Assembly (NCBI GenBank): GCA_014526335.1
Contig: JACTAT010000033.1
Span: 687,072-751,071 of the forward strand
Direction: 5' to 3'
DNA: 64,000 bases
DNA from: Chrysaora quinquecirrha
Lineage: Eukaryota; Cnidaria; Scyphozoa; Semaeostomeae; Pelagiidae
Every line of letters starts with the position of its first letter. The stretch's first letter is position 1. Shown piece by piece: positions 11,739 through 21,967 of the stretch. The notes under the pieces were generated by a model. That model made no database searches, was not told where the DNA came from, and saw nothing but the letters and a program-made list of their open reading frames with translations. Position numbers and translations under genes: made by a program.

Positions 11739-12398
11739 GGTAAGAATGATGGTGATGAAGATGATGATGACAGCATTGCCATCATCATCATAATGACGAT
11801 CTTGGTCATCACTATGATGACAAAATGTTAATGATTTATCATGATGATGAAGGTCATCTCAATTGATGATGATGATTATGATTATTATAATCTTTATTGT
11901 TGATCTTGATAAAGATAAGGATGATGATTATTACACCAAAACACAAACACATTACGTTAAAAAATAACCTCTGATCTGAACATTTAAACTTTTCTTACCT
12001 AAGTCTTTTGAACTGAACAATTTAATTGCCAATGAATCCACTGCAATATCTAATGATGCAGACAGGAAGCTCAGTATAAACAAACAAGGCACCATAATCA
12101 ACATATTCTCTGTTGCACTATACAATAACGCTGAAAACATTGACAATGCAGTAAGGCAACAAAAGATCCATACCCTTCCATTACCACCATAGTAATCAAA
12201 TAAACCAGCCCATGTAAACTTCAGAATCCAAGGAAGGCTAACCAGGTTAAGGAAACTGATGACATTAAGTTCATGTCCATGCTTTCTCAGGATCAAGGGA
12301 AGGTATTTGACTTGAAATCCATATGGTATGCCTTGCAGAAAGTAGAGATATGTTACTTGTAGTAATACACTATGCTTTTGTAGCAATGTTATTGTCAT
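9718..12398 (-). CDS. MFSD3: Major facilitator superfamily transporter, MFSD3-like, three exons
   Basis: Multi-pass membrane transporter of the acetyl-CoA transporter-related branch of the MFS; substrate unknown in this family. Exons: 12398-11999, 11457-10989 and 10117-9718, all with AG/GT borders and matching phases (TTA G|GC, TTT GG|A), giving 422 residues. Exon 1 has the signature YFLQGIPYGFQVKYLPL and LPWILKFTWAGLFD, which resemble human MFSD3 (LVQGLPYG, PWLLKLAWAPL). Exon 2 ends with ...LGGILISKFG, and exon 3 holds the last hydrophobic helices and MQVSKTLPGDIHASHF. Around twelve hydrophobic segments are evident. Intron 1 contains a GAT trinucleotide array and intron 2 a SINE. Start chosen at the only ATG ahead of the first helix. 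The alternative is a SLC33A1-like name; the short N-terminus favours MFSD3. Confidence 0.85.
10181..10350 (+). repeat. tRNA-derived SINE, family A, copy 2 (MFSD3 intron 2)
   Basis: Forward copy: GGTGCTGTGGCATTGTGG head, box B GGTTCGAGCCC, body through GAGATCCTAGC, tail GCCTTCACC. Antisense to the host gene's transcription. Confidence 0.85.
10360..10587 (+). other. GC-richer coding-like fragment in MFSD3 intron 2
   Basis: An open frame directly after the SINE, running to a TAA at about 10585, encodes a basic, glutamine-rich stretch (RYRLTEQLLVER, then LCKCGRVL and a CNSQ end). Base composition is clearly higher in GC than the surrounding intron, as for coding DNA. I do not recognise the protein. 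It could be an inserted gene fragment or chance. It is on the strand opposite to MFSD3. Confidence 0.25.
11526..11935. repeat. GAT/ATG trinucleotide array (MFSD3 intron 1)
   Basis: Imperfect (GAT)n with GGT and GAC interruptions. Similar arrays occur at 30711-30829, 31860-32385, 44095-44680 and 63121-64000. Confidence 0.9.
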
Positions 12399-12770
12399 GG
12401 TCTATGACGTCAGGGCTGGAGTTTTAAAATTTTCCCCTAAAATAGAATGATTATTTCCATAGATTTATAAAGTAACATATGAATAAATATATCAAGAGGA
12501 GAGGGGTAAAAAGTTTCACCAACTTCATTTTATGTGGTCAAAGCCTAGAATCTGGAACTTTGAACCCTTATTAAAAATTAAGAAGGGTTTATGAGTAATT
12601 CTCTCACACTGTCGTATATGTACTTACATAAAAGTAATTAACCGCCATACCATGCCATGATGAAATTGCCTTGCTTGCTCGCCAATGTACCCACACACAA
12701 CTATCTCCAATCCAATCCAAAGTCACTTCTGTAATGACAAAAATGGCGGGGAAATTGAACTGATGGCAAG
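12399..12770. other. Intergenic, MFSD3 5' flank
   Basis: AT-rich sequence upstream of MFSD3 up to the left border of the giant foldback structure. No gene seen. Confidence 0.6.
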
Positions 12771-12968
12771 GCAGACCCTCGATGGCTCAGGCACGAATAT
12801 GAAATACACACACATACCTATACACGCCCAAGCACACCCATATTCGTTCCATCTGCCTCGTATTGATAGTGAGGTGAGTAATGGAATGAAACAAAACGTA
12901 GAGGTCGGGGGGACATAATTTAGGTCGACGTGTGCAACACATAGTATACACAGGTATCTATAGCGATT

Positions 12969-14604
12969 AAGGGAGATGAAATTCATGTGGATGATGTGGA
13001 CATGTGGACCAGATACTTACACACACATAGAGAGATACAGGGAGATGAAATTCATGTGGACGTGTGGAACAGATATATACACACACATAGAGAGATACAG
13101 GGAGATGAAATTCATGTGGACGATGTGGACGTGTGGCCCAGATATATACACACACATATAGAGAGATAGAGGGAGTCGAAATTCATGTGGACGATGTGGA
13201 CGTGTGGACCAGATATATACACACACATAGAGAGATACAGGGAGATGAAATTCTTGTGGACGATGTGGACGTGTGGACCAGATATATACACATATATAGA
13301 GAGATAGAGGGAGTCGAAATTCTTGTGGACGATGTGGACGTGTGGACCAGACATATACACACACATAGAGAGATACAGGGAGATGAAATTCTTGTGGACG
13401 ATGTGGACGTGTGGACGATATATATATATACACATATAGAGAGATACAGGGAGATGAAATTCTTGTGGACGATGTGGACGTGTGGCCCAGATATATACAC
13501 ACACATATAGAGAGATAGAGGGAGTCGAAATTCATGTGGACGATGTGGACGTGTGGACCAGATATATACACACACATAGAGAGATACAGGGAGATGAAAA
13601 TCTTGTGGACGATGTGGACGTGTGGACCAGATATATACATATATATAGAGAGATAGAGGGAGTCGAAATTCTTGTGGACGATGTGGACGTGTGGACCAGA
13701 CATATACACACATATAGAGAGATACAGGGAGATGAAATTCTTGTGGACGATGTGGACGTGTGGACCAGATATATACACATATATAGAGAGATAGAGGGAG
13801 TCGAAATTCTTGTGGGCGATGTGGACGTGTTGACGATATATATATACACACATATAGAGAGATACAGGGAGATGAAATTCTTGTGGACGATGTGGACGTG
13901 TGGACCAGATATATACACACACATATAGACAGATAGAGGGAGTCGAAATTCATGTGGACGATGTGGACGTGTGGACCAGATATATACACACACATATAGA
14001 GAGATAGAGGGAGTCGAAATTCATGTGGACGATGTGGACGTGTGGCCCAGATATATACACACACATATAGAGAGATAGAGGGAGTCGAAATTCATGTGGA
14101 CGATGTGGACGTGTGGACCAGGTATATACACACATATATAGAGAGATAGAGGGAGTCGAAATTCATGTGGACGATGTGGACGTGTGGACGAGGTATATAA
14201 ACACATATATAGAGAGATAGAGGGAGTCGAAATTCTTGTGGACGATGTGGACGTGTGGACCAGGTATATACACACATATATAGAGTGATAGAGGGAGTCG
14301 AAATTCATGTGGACGATGTGGACGTGTGGACGAGGTATATACATACATATATAGAATGATAGAGGGAGTCGAAATTCATGTGGACGATGTGGACGTGTGG
14401 ACGAGGTATATACACACACATATAGAGAGATAGAGGGAGTCGAAATTCATGTGGACGATGTGGACGTGTGGACCAGATATATATACACACATATAGAGAG
14501 ATAGAGGGAGTCGAAATTCATGTGGACGATGTGGACGTGTGGACCAGATATATACACACATATATAGAGAGATAGAGGGAGTCGAAATTCATGTGGACGA
14601 TGTG
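12969..14604 (+). repeat. ~70 bp satellite array, left arm (24 monomers)
   Basis: Monomer core 'GAAATTCATGTGGACGATG', then TGGACGTGTGGACCAGATAT, then CACACATATAGAGAGATA. Two monomer types: A (TACAGGGAGATGAAATTC) and B (TAGAGGGAGTCGAAATTC). From the outer end inward: A A A B A B A A B A B A B A B, then B only. The innermost monomers are exactly 71 bp. Long open frames across it are by-products of repetition. Confidence 0.95.
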
Positions 14605-15784
14605 GGTGAGGTGGGCCCAACCAAATCATCAGCTTAGTTTAGGCCTAAAGGACGCAATAAATGCAATTTTTGACCGTATGGTTTCCCTCCTGAGGCAAAG
14701 GTAAGTAATTCATTTGTAATGTAGCGGAATAATATGATTAGACGAAGAGCGCTCTTTTTCTGAGATCCAACCCAGGTGAGTAGCTTCGTTTCTCCCCTCC
14801 TGTGGGGATTGGTGAAAGTTTTATGTTTATACCTAAATTCAGCCTGTATGAACACCGCAAACGTTATGCAGGACTTGTGTCTTCAAGGAAAAACTTCTGA
14901 AAAGCTCAAGGGTGACAGTTTTTTGAGATGATTCCCACATAATCATTACACAATGCACTAAACCTTTTCAACTAAGAGCCTCGTTTCCAAAATAATTGAA
15001 AATCGCCTCACAGAAACATTTCGACTTAAGATTCGAATTTAGCACCTTTGTTTTAGCATTGAGGCAAATTTTTACGCCTTTAGTTCTTACAATGTTGATT
15101 TTATAGCAATTAAAATTTTGAACATTTGTAAGGGATTTGACGGTGAAAAATGATCGAGGGTGCTAAGTTTCACCCCGAGCCATTTTTCACGGTCAAATCC
15201 TTTTATAAATTTTCGTACTTTTAATAACTTTAAAATCGACATCGTAGGGACTAGACGTAAAAAATTCACTCAACACTAAAATGAAGGTGCTGAATCTGAT
15301 TCTGGGTTCAAAATTTTCGTAGAAACAAATTTTCGTAAATTTTGAAAACGAGGCTCTTAATTGAAAAGGTGTCTATGATGCCGAATTTCTAAATTGTAAT
15401 AGTTTCTTAATGTTTTTTTCATTTCTTGTTTCATAGTGATAAGTATGTTCAAAATCTTAAAATAAAGGTTGATTTAAAAGGTATCCCATTACACTTTGAT
15501 ATAAAGTTTAGTGCACGTGTTGCACTTGGATACAATGTTTGAGCAAATAAGGTATACAGTACACAGATTATTTTATAAGCAACTTCGCTCAGCCCTAGTT
15601 CTAAAAGTTGCTTATTTTTAAACATTTTATTTTCACTTTTTAATAGCAAAAGTTGCTTAATAGTTGTTTAATTTTAACTGTATCTTTTTGGCCCTAAGAA
15701 TAGTATAAAGGCTAGAAAAACAGCAAAATCTAACATTGCACATAAAATATAAAACGACTGGAATTATTTCTCCCTGCTGATATT
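14605..15784. other. Loop region of the giant structure, no gene
   Basis: AT-rich. Contains the 14962-15371 MITE, a partial poly-T MITE (15560-15680, subrepeat AAGTTGCTTA) and, at 15459-15545, a decayed forerunner of the 190 bp satellite. No coding sequence recognised. Confidence 0.6.
14962..15371. mobile_element. MITE with inverted ends
   Basis: Left end ACCTTTTCAACTAAGAGCC and right end GGCTCTTAATTGAAAAGGT are inverted copies, followed inward by TCGTTT(C/T)CAAAAT. It lies in the loop of the giant structure. A diverged half copy is at about 1590-1632. Confidence 0.75.
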
Positions 15785-16473
15785 GTTACCATTTGAGGTT
15801 ATTAAATAAACTAAAATGATTTGAAAAATTTTCAAATAAAGATTGATTTAAAAGTCATCCCTTACACCTGGATACAAAGTTTAGCTCAACGCGTTGCACC
15901 TAGATACAAAGTTAAGGCACACGGATACAGGAATCAAACACTTCGATACTGTCAAATGGCCCATTAATAAAGTGCAAAACCCAGAAAATTTATTAAATAA
16001 ACTAAAATGAGTCGAAAATTTTCAAATAAAGATTGATTTAAAAGTCATCCCTTACACCTGGATACAAAGTTTAGCTCAACGCGTTGCACCTAGATACAAA
16101 GTTAAGGCACACGGATACAGGAATCAAACACTTCGATACTGTCAAATGGCCCATTAAAGAGTGCAAAACCCAGAAAGTTTATTAAATAAACTAAAATGAG
16201 TCGAAAAATTTTCAAATAAAGATTGATTTAAAAGTCATCCCTTACACCTGGATACAAAGTTTAGCTCAACGCGTTGCACCTAGATACAAAGTTAAGGCAC
16301 ACGGATACAGGAATCAAACACTTCGATACTGTCAAATGGCCCGTTAATAAAGTGCAAAACCCAGAAAGTTTATTAAATAAAATAAAATGAGTCGAAAAAT
16401 TTTCAAATAAAGATTGATTTAAAAGTCATCCCTTACACCTGGATACAAAGTTTAGCTCAACGCGTTGCACCTA
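15785..16473 (+). repeat. 190 bp satellite, left part
   Basis: Successive GATTGATTTAAAAGTCATCC starts at 15841, 16031, 16221 and 16412 set the period at 190-191 bases; copies are nearly identical. The array stops at ...TTGCACCTA (16473), where the composite insertion enters, and resumes in frame at 19145. Confidence 0.93.
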
Positions 16474-19144
16474 CAATCCTCGCCAAAAAGGCTGGGACAC
16501 GTCGAACTTTTGTAAAATTCTCACTCTAAAGATGCATATCCCCCTCCCCCCGACTCAATGTTGGTGAAATCAATGTTGACAGTGGTCCCAACATTGATTC
16601 GGGGGGGAGGGGGGTCTTATTACCCAAATATGTTGTAATGGGACGGGGTTTTTAAGGTAAAACATACTTATAACATATTGTCCCCAATATTTTTGGCGAG
16701 GATTGTCTGAGCAAGAGCAGAAATCTAAAATTGTGTTTTTCTCAAGAATGGAAAGACTCAAAAGGCTCAAGTGATGTTTATTGTAAATAGGAGGAATGAC
16801 TTTATATTTTGGGGGGCTTTGGGGGGTCAGGGCCAAAATTTTGCAAAATGTGAAAATTCATTGAAAAGTGAAGGAATCCTTTGAAAAGGCCGTAATTCAC
16901 TTTCCAACATCGCAAAATCATAAGAGGCAACGGTACACATTTTCAGCTCCAGAAGCAATACCTTTATCATTCAAATGCATCTTTAGAACCGTTCTGTAGA
17001 CCACAATTCAAGCGATGCGTCTGCCGCTGCGGAGGAGAGAGCTTGACATCTAAGAAACTGACAGTTCTCCATCATTTTCTACCACATAAAAGTGGAATAA
17101 CTCAAGTCCAAATAATTTTCCCGTACTTCTCGCTATCCGACAATACATTTCTGGGGTATTTCATGTTATAAAATAATTTTCCTTTTGTCATTCCTTCTGA
17201 GTTCGTTTTCTGACAGTTCTCCACTCTCTGTAGTAAGTAAACAATACAGCTGGTGAAAACCTATCTTTAAAAACAGGTGGAGAACTGTGAGAAATATACT
17301 TTGCCATGCATTGGCAGTCGAACTCTGTTGAAAATCTTAAAGTAGACATGAAATAATACAGAATTACAAAGTTACAAGTGCAGTCTTTCAAGCAACGAGG
17401 AGATATTTACATTTGAAGATGGAGAACTGTGGGGAGAACTGTGTGGAGAACTGTAGAACTTTGCATCCCGCTTGGTTGCTCCTTATTCAATTTCGCAGTC
17501 CATCAAATAACAATGCCAATTATGCTTACTTTAGCATTCTTCCGTTCTCTGTTGTGAAGATCAACAACACTTGAAAGCAAGTACATCATGCCTGCATAAT
17601 TCGTTTCATTTTCTGAATTTCGTAATAATTCACTGCTAAACGGTGGAGTCAGTTTATGAGCTTTGATGAAAGGTTTTCAGTTTATAGTTAGATTCGTCTC
17701 GAGACAACATAATGCAGACTGTTTTATGTAAATTTACAACCCTCCCGTTACTGTTTATAACAGAATTTCTGACCTTCTGTTTTGCTGTGATTACTCAATA
17801 TTCAGACTGTCTGAGCAAGAGCAGAAATCTAAAATTGTGTTTTTCTCAAGAATGGAAAGACTCAAAAGGCTCAAGTGGTGTTTATTGTAAATAGGAGGAA
17901 TGACTTTATATTCTGGGGGGCTTTGGGGGGTCAGGGCCAAAATTTTGCAAAATGTGAAAATTCATTGAAAAGTGAAGGAATCCTTTGAAAAAGGCCGTAA
18001 TTCACTTTCCAACATCGCAAAATCATAAGAGGCAACGGTACACATTTTTCAGCTGCAGAAGCAATACCTTTATCATTCAAATGCATCTTTAGAACCGTTC
18101 TGTGGACCACAATTCAAGCGATGCGTCTGCCGCTGCGGAGGAGAGAGCTTGACATCTAAGAAACTGACAGTTCTCCACACAGTTCTCCCCACAGTTCTCC
18201 ATCTTCAAATGTAAATATCTCCTCGTTGCTTGAAAGACTGCACTTGTAACTTTGTAATTCTGTATTATTTCATGTCTACTTTAAGATTTTCAACAGAGTT
18301 CGACTGCCAATGCATGGCAAAGTATATTTCTCACAGTTCTCCACCTGTTTTTAAAGATAGGTTTTCACCAGCTGTATTGTTTACTTACTACAGAGAGTGG
18401 AGAACTGTCAGAAAACGAACTCAGAAGGAATGACAAAAAGGGAAAATTATTTTATAACATGAAATACCCCCAGAAATGTATTTTCGGATAGCGAGAAGTA
18501 TGGGAAAATTATTTGGACTTGAGTTATTCCACTTTTATGCGGTAGAAAATGATGGAGAACTGTAGAACTTGGCATCCTGCTTGGTTGCTCCTTATTCAAT
18601 TTCGCAGTCCATCAAATAACAATGCCAATTATGCTTACTTTAGCATTCTTCCGTTCTCTGTTGTGAAGATCAACAACACATGAAAGCAAGTACATCATGC
18701 CTGCATAATTCGTTTCATTTTCTGAATTTCGTTATAATTCACTGCTAAACAGTGGAGTCAGTTTATGAGCTTTGATGAAAAGTTTTCAGTTTATAGTTAG
18801 ATTCGTCTCGAGACAACATAATGCAGACTGTTTTATGTAAATTTACAACCCTCCCGTTACTGTTTATAACAGAATTTCTGACCTTCTGTTTTGCTGTGAT
18901 TACTCAAAATTCAGACAATCCTCGCCAAAAAGGCTGGGACACTTCGAACTTTTGTAAAATTCTCGCTCTAAAGACGCATACCCCCCTCCCCCCGACTCAA
19001 TGTTGGTGAAATCGATGTTGACAGTGGTCCCAACATTGAGTCGGGGGGGGGGGTCTTATTACCCAAATATGTTGTAATGGGACGGGGTTTTTAAGGTAAA
19101 ACATACTTATAACATACTGTCCCCAATATTTTTGACGAGGATTG
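16474..19144. mobile_element. Composite insertion bounded by two MITE copies
   Basis: Inserted into the 190 bp satellite with a TA duplication (16472-16473 and 19145-19146). Two near-identical 230 bp MITEs (16474-16705 and 18916-19144) stand in the same orientation at its ends. Each has inverted termini CAATCCTCGCCAAAAA / TTTTTGGCGAGGATTG (TTTTTGACGAGGATTG in the second copy) around a short GACTCAATGTTGG palindrome. Between them lie two tandem units, 16706-17816 and 17820-18915. No transposase gene is visible. Confidence 0.8.
16706..18915. repeat. Two tandem ~1.1 kb units carrying an inner segment in opposite orientation
   Basis: Unit 1 (16706-17816) and unit 2 (17820-18915) match closely at both flanks. 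The inner segment 17059-17452 of unit 1 is present in unit 2 as its reverse complement (18168-18563). The segment ends in the inverted decamer ACAGTTCTCC / GGAGAACTGT, which also recurs inside it. An identical 67-codon open frame appears on opposite strands in the two units purely because of the flip. Confidence 0.88.
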
Positions 19145-20052
19145 TAGATACAAAGTTAAGGCACACGGATACAGGAATCAAACACTTCGATACTGTCAAA
19201 TGGCCCATTAAAGAGTGCAAAACCCAGAAAGTTTATTAAATAAACTAAAATGAGTCGAAAAATTTTCAAATAAAGATTGATTTAAAAGTCATCCCTTACA
19301 CCTGGATACAAAGTTTAGCTCAACGTGTTGCACCTAGATACAAAGTTAAGGCACACGGATACAGGAATCAAACACTTCGATACTGTCAAATGGCCCGTTA
19401 ATAAAGTGCAAAACCCAGAAAGTTTATTAAATAAAATAAAATGAGTCGAAAAATTGTCAAATAAAGATTGATTTAAAAGTCATCCCTTACACCTGGATAC
19501 AAAGTTTAGCTCAACGCGTTGCACCTAGATACAAATTTAAGGCACACGGATACAGGAATCAAACACTTCGATACTGTCAAATGGCCCATTAACAAAGTGC
19601 AAAACCCAGAAAGTTTATTGAATAAACTAAAATGAGTCGAAAAATTTTCAAATAAAGATTGATTTAAAAGTCATCCCTTACACCTGGATACAAAGTTTAG
19701 CTCAACGTGTTGCACCTAGATACAAAGTTAAGGCACACGGATACAGGAATCAAACACTTCGATACTGTCAAATGGCCCGTTAATAAAGTGCAAAACCCAG
19801 AAAGTTTATTAAATAAAATAAAATGAGTCGAAAAATTGTCAAATAAAGATTGATTTAAAAGTTATCCCTTACACCTGGATACAAAGTTTAGCTCAACGCG
19901 TTGCACCTAGATACAAATTTAAGGCACACGGATACAGGAATCAAACACTTCGATACTGTCAAATGGCCCATTAACAAAGTGCAAAACCCAGAAAGTTTAT
20001 TGAATCAACTAAAATGAGTCGAAAAATTTTCAAATAAAGATTGATTTAAAAG
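19145..20052 (+). repeat. 190 bp satellite, right part
   Basis: Continues the left part after the composite insertion (...CACCTA | GATACAAAG). Monomer starts at 19275, 19466, 19657, 19848 and 20039, period 191. Same orientation as the left part, so it is one interrupted array of about eight to nine monomers. Confidence 0.93.
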
Positions 20053-20078
20053 TTTTTTGACTCATTTTAGTCCACACG

Positions 20079-21535
20079 CCCACATCGTCCACATGAATTT
20101 CGACTCCCTCTATCTCTCTATATATGTGTGTATATATCTGGTCCACACGTCCACATCGTCCACATGAATTTCGACTCCTCTATCTCTCTATGTGTGTGTA
20201 TATATCTGATGTCTGGTCCACACGTCCACATCGTCCACATGAATTTCGACTCCCTCTATCTGTCTATATGTGTGTGTATATATCTGGTCCACACGTCCAC
20301 ATCGTCCACAAGAATTTCATCTCCTGTATCCCTATATATGTGTGTATATATATCGTCCACACGTCCACATCGTCCACAAGAATTTCATCTCCTGTATCTC
20401 TCTATGTGTGTGTATATGTCTGGTCCACACGTCCACATCGTCCACAAGAATTTCGACTCCCTCTATCTCTCTATATATGTGTATATATCTGGTCCACACG
20501 TCCACATCGTCCACAAGAATTTCATCTCCCTGTATCTCTCTATGTGTGTGTATATGTCTGGTCCACACGTCCACATCGTCCACATGAATTTCGACTCCCT
20601 CTATCTCTCTATATATGTGTATATATCTGGTCCACACGTCCACATCGTCCACAAGAATTTCATCTCCCTGTATCTCTCTATGTGTGTGTATATATCTGGT
20701 CCACACGTCCACATCGTCCACATGAATTTCGACTCCCTCTATCTCTCTATATGTGTGTATATATACCTGCTCCACACGTCCACATCGTCCACAAGAATTT
20801 CATCTCCCTGTATCTCTCTGTGTGTGTATATGTCTGGTCCACACGTCCACATCGTCCACATGAATTTCGACTCCCTCTATCTCTCTATATGTGTGTATAT
20901 ATATCTGGTCCACACGTCCACATCGTCCACAAGAATTTCATCTCCCTGTATCTCTCTATGTGTGTGTATATGCCTGGTCCACACGTCCACATCGTCCACA
21001 TGAATTTCGACTCCCTGTATCTCTCTATATGTGTGTATATATATATCGTCCACACGTCCACATCGTCCACAAGAATTTCATCTCCCTGTATCTCTCTATG
21101 TGTGTGTATATGTCTGGTCCACACGTCCACATCGTCCACAAGAATTTCGACTCCCTCTATCTCTCTATATATGTGTATATATCTGGTCCACACGTCCACA
21201 TCGTCCACAAGAATTTCATCTCCCTGTATCTCTCTATGTGTGTGTATATATCTGGTCCACACGTCCACATCGTCCACATGAATTTCGACTCCCTGTATCT
21301 CTCTATGTGTGTGTATATGTCTGGTCCACATGTCCACATCGTCCACAAGAATTTCATCTCCCTGTATCTCTCTATATGTGTGTATATATATCTGGTCCAC
21401 ACGTCCACATCGTCCACAAGAATTTCATCTCCCTGTATCTCTCTCTATGTGTGTAAGTATCTGGTCCACATGTCCACATCATCCACATGAATTTCATATC
21501 CCTGTATCTCTCTATATGTGTGTATGTGTAGGTAC
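20079..21535 (-). repeat. ~70 bp satellite array, right arm (21 monomers, inverted)
   Basis: Reverse complement of the left arm. From its outer end inward the monomers run mainly A type, then alternate A and B, then end B B B, mirroring the left arm. The rare variant with 'TATATATATATCG' in place of the CTGG linker also appears in both arms. A 385-codon open frame here is a repeat by-product. Confidence 0.95.
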
Positions 21536-21967
21536 GGAGACACGCACACATACTATATATTATATATATATGAGGTTAACACATTGGGTTAGCAATGTGC
21601 CCATCCATCGTAAAATTTTAGAGCGTCTTCATGCAAATATATCGGTAACATGGCGCTGCGTAGACGCATATAGCGGTGCTGCGTAGGTGCATATTCGTGC
21701 CTGAGCCATCGAGGGATAGCCGATGGCAAGCCTTGGCAAGCCTCGCTACCGAAGATGATACTGAGGCTAAGCGGATGTGAAAGTAACGGAAACGGATGGT
21801 CATGTGACGGTAAACAAACCAAAGACGTTAACAGTAAAGGTGGACATGGACAGGTGAAACAAGAACTTCGATCGATTTTAACCGCCAAGATTTGAAAATC
21901 CTGCAAAATCTTGCAAAATAAACATTTGCCAAACCAAATCAAATAATCATAGCTTCATTATTGATTT

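Larger units (their letters stand above)
12771..21721. mobile_element. Giant foldback-type element with satellite arms (candidate)
   Basis: A mirror-image structure of about 8.95 kb. Its outer ends share 26 inverted bases (CCCTCGATGGCTCAGG...ATG at 12777-12802; the inverse at 21690-21715). Just outside them GATGGCAAG occurs as a 9 bp direct repeat (12762-12770 and 21722-21730), as expected of a target duplication. The arms are about 70 bp satellites in opposite orientation (12969-14604 and 20079-21535). The centre contains a MITE, a 190 bp satellite and a composite insertion. No transposase is seen. The layout matches what is known of foldback elements (Drosophila FB, Galileo, Mutator-like foldbacks). 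A 9 bp duplication would suit a Mutator-like origin. The transposon reading is inference; the inverted geometry is directly visible. Confidence 0.6.

Noticed and set aside
13017..14629. Many overlapping open frames of 60-301 codons with a repeated histidine/tyrosine-rich pattern
   Set aside because: They are translations of the ~70 bp satellite in several frames and both strands; the open state follows from the repeat having no stop codon in those frames.
17188..18433. Identical 67-codon frames on opposite strands
   Set aside because: Explained by the inverted copy of one segment; the sequence shows no domain and no start context, so I do not call a gene.
20124..21490. Open frames up to 385 codons
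   Set aside because: Same satellite in inverse orientation; no domain and no codon bias.
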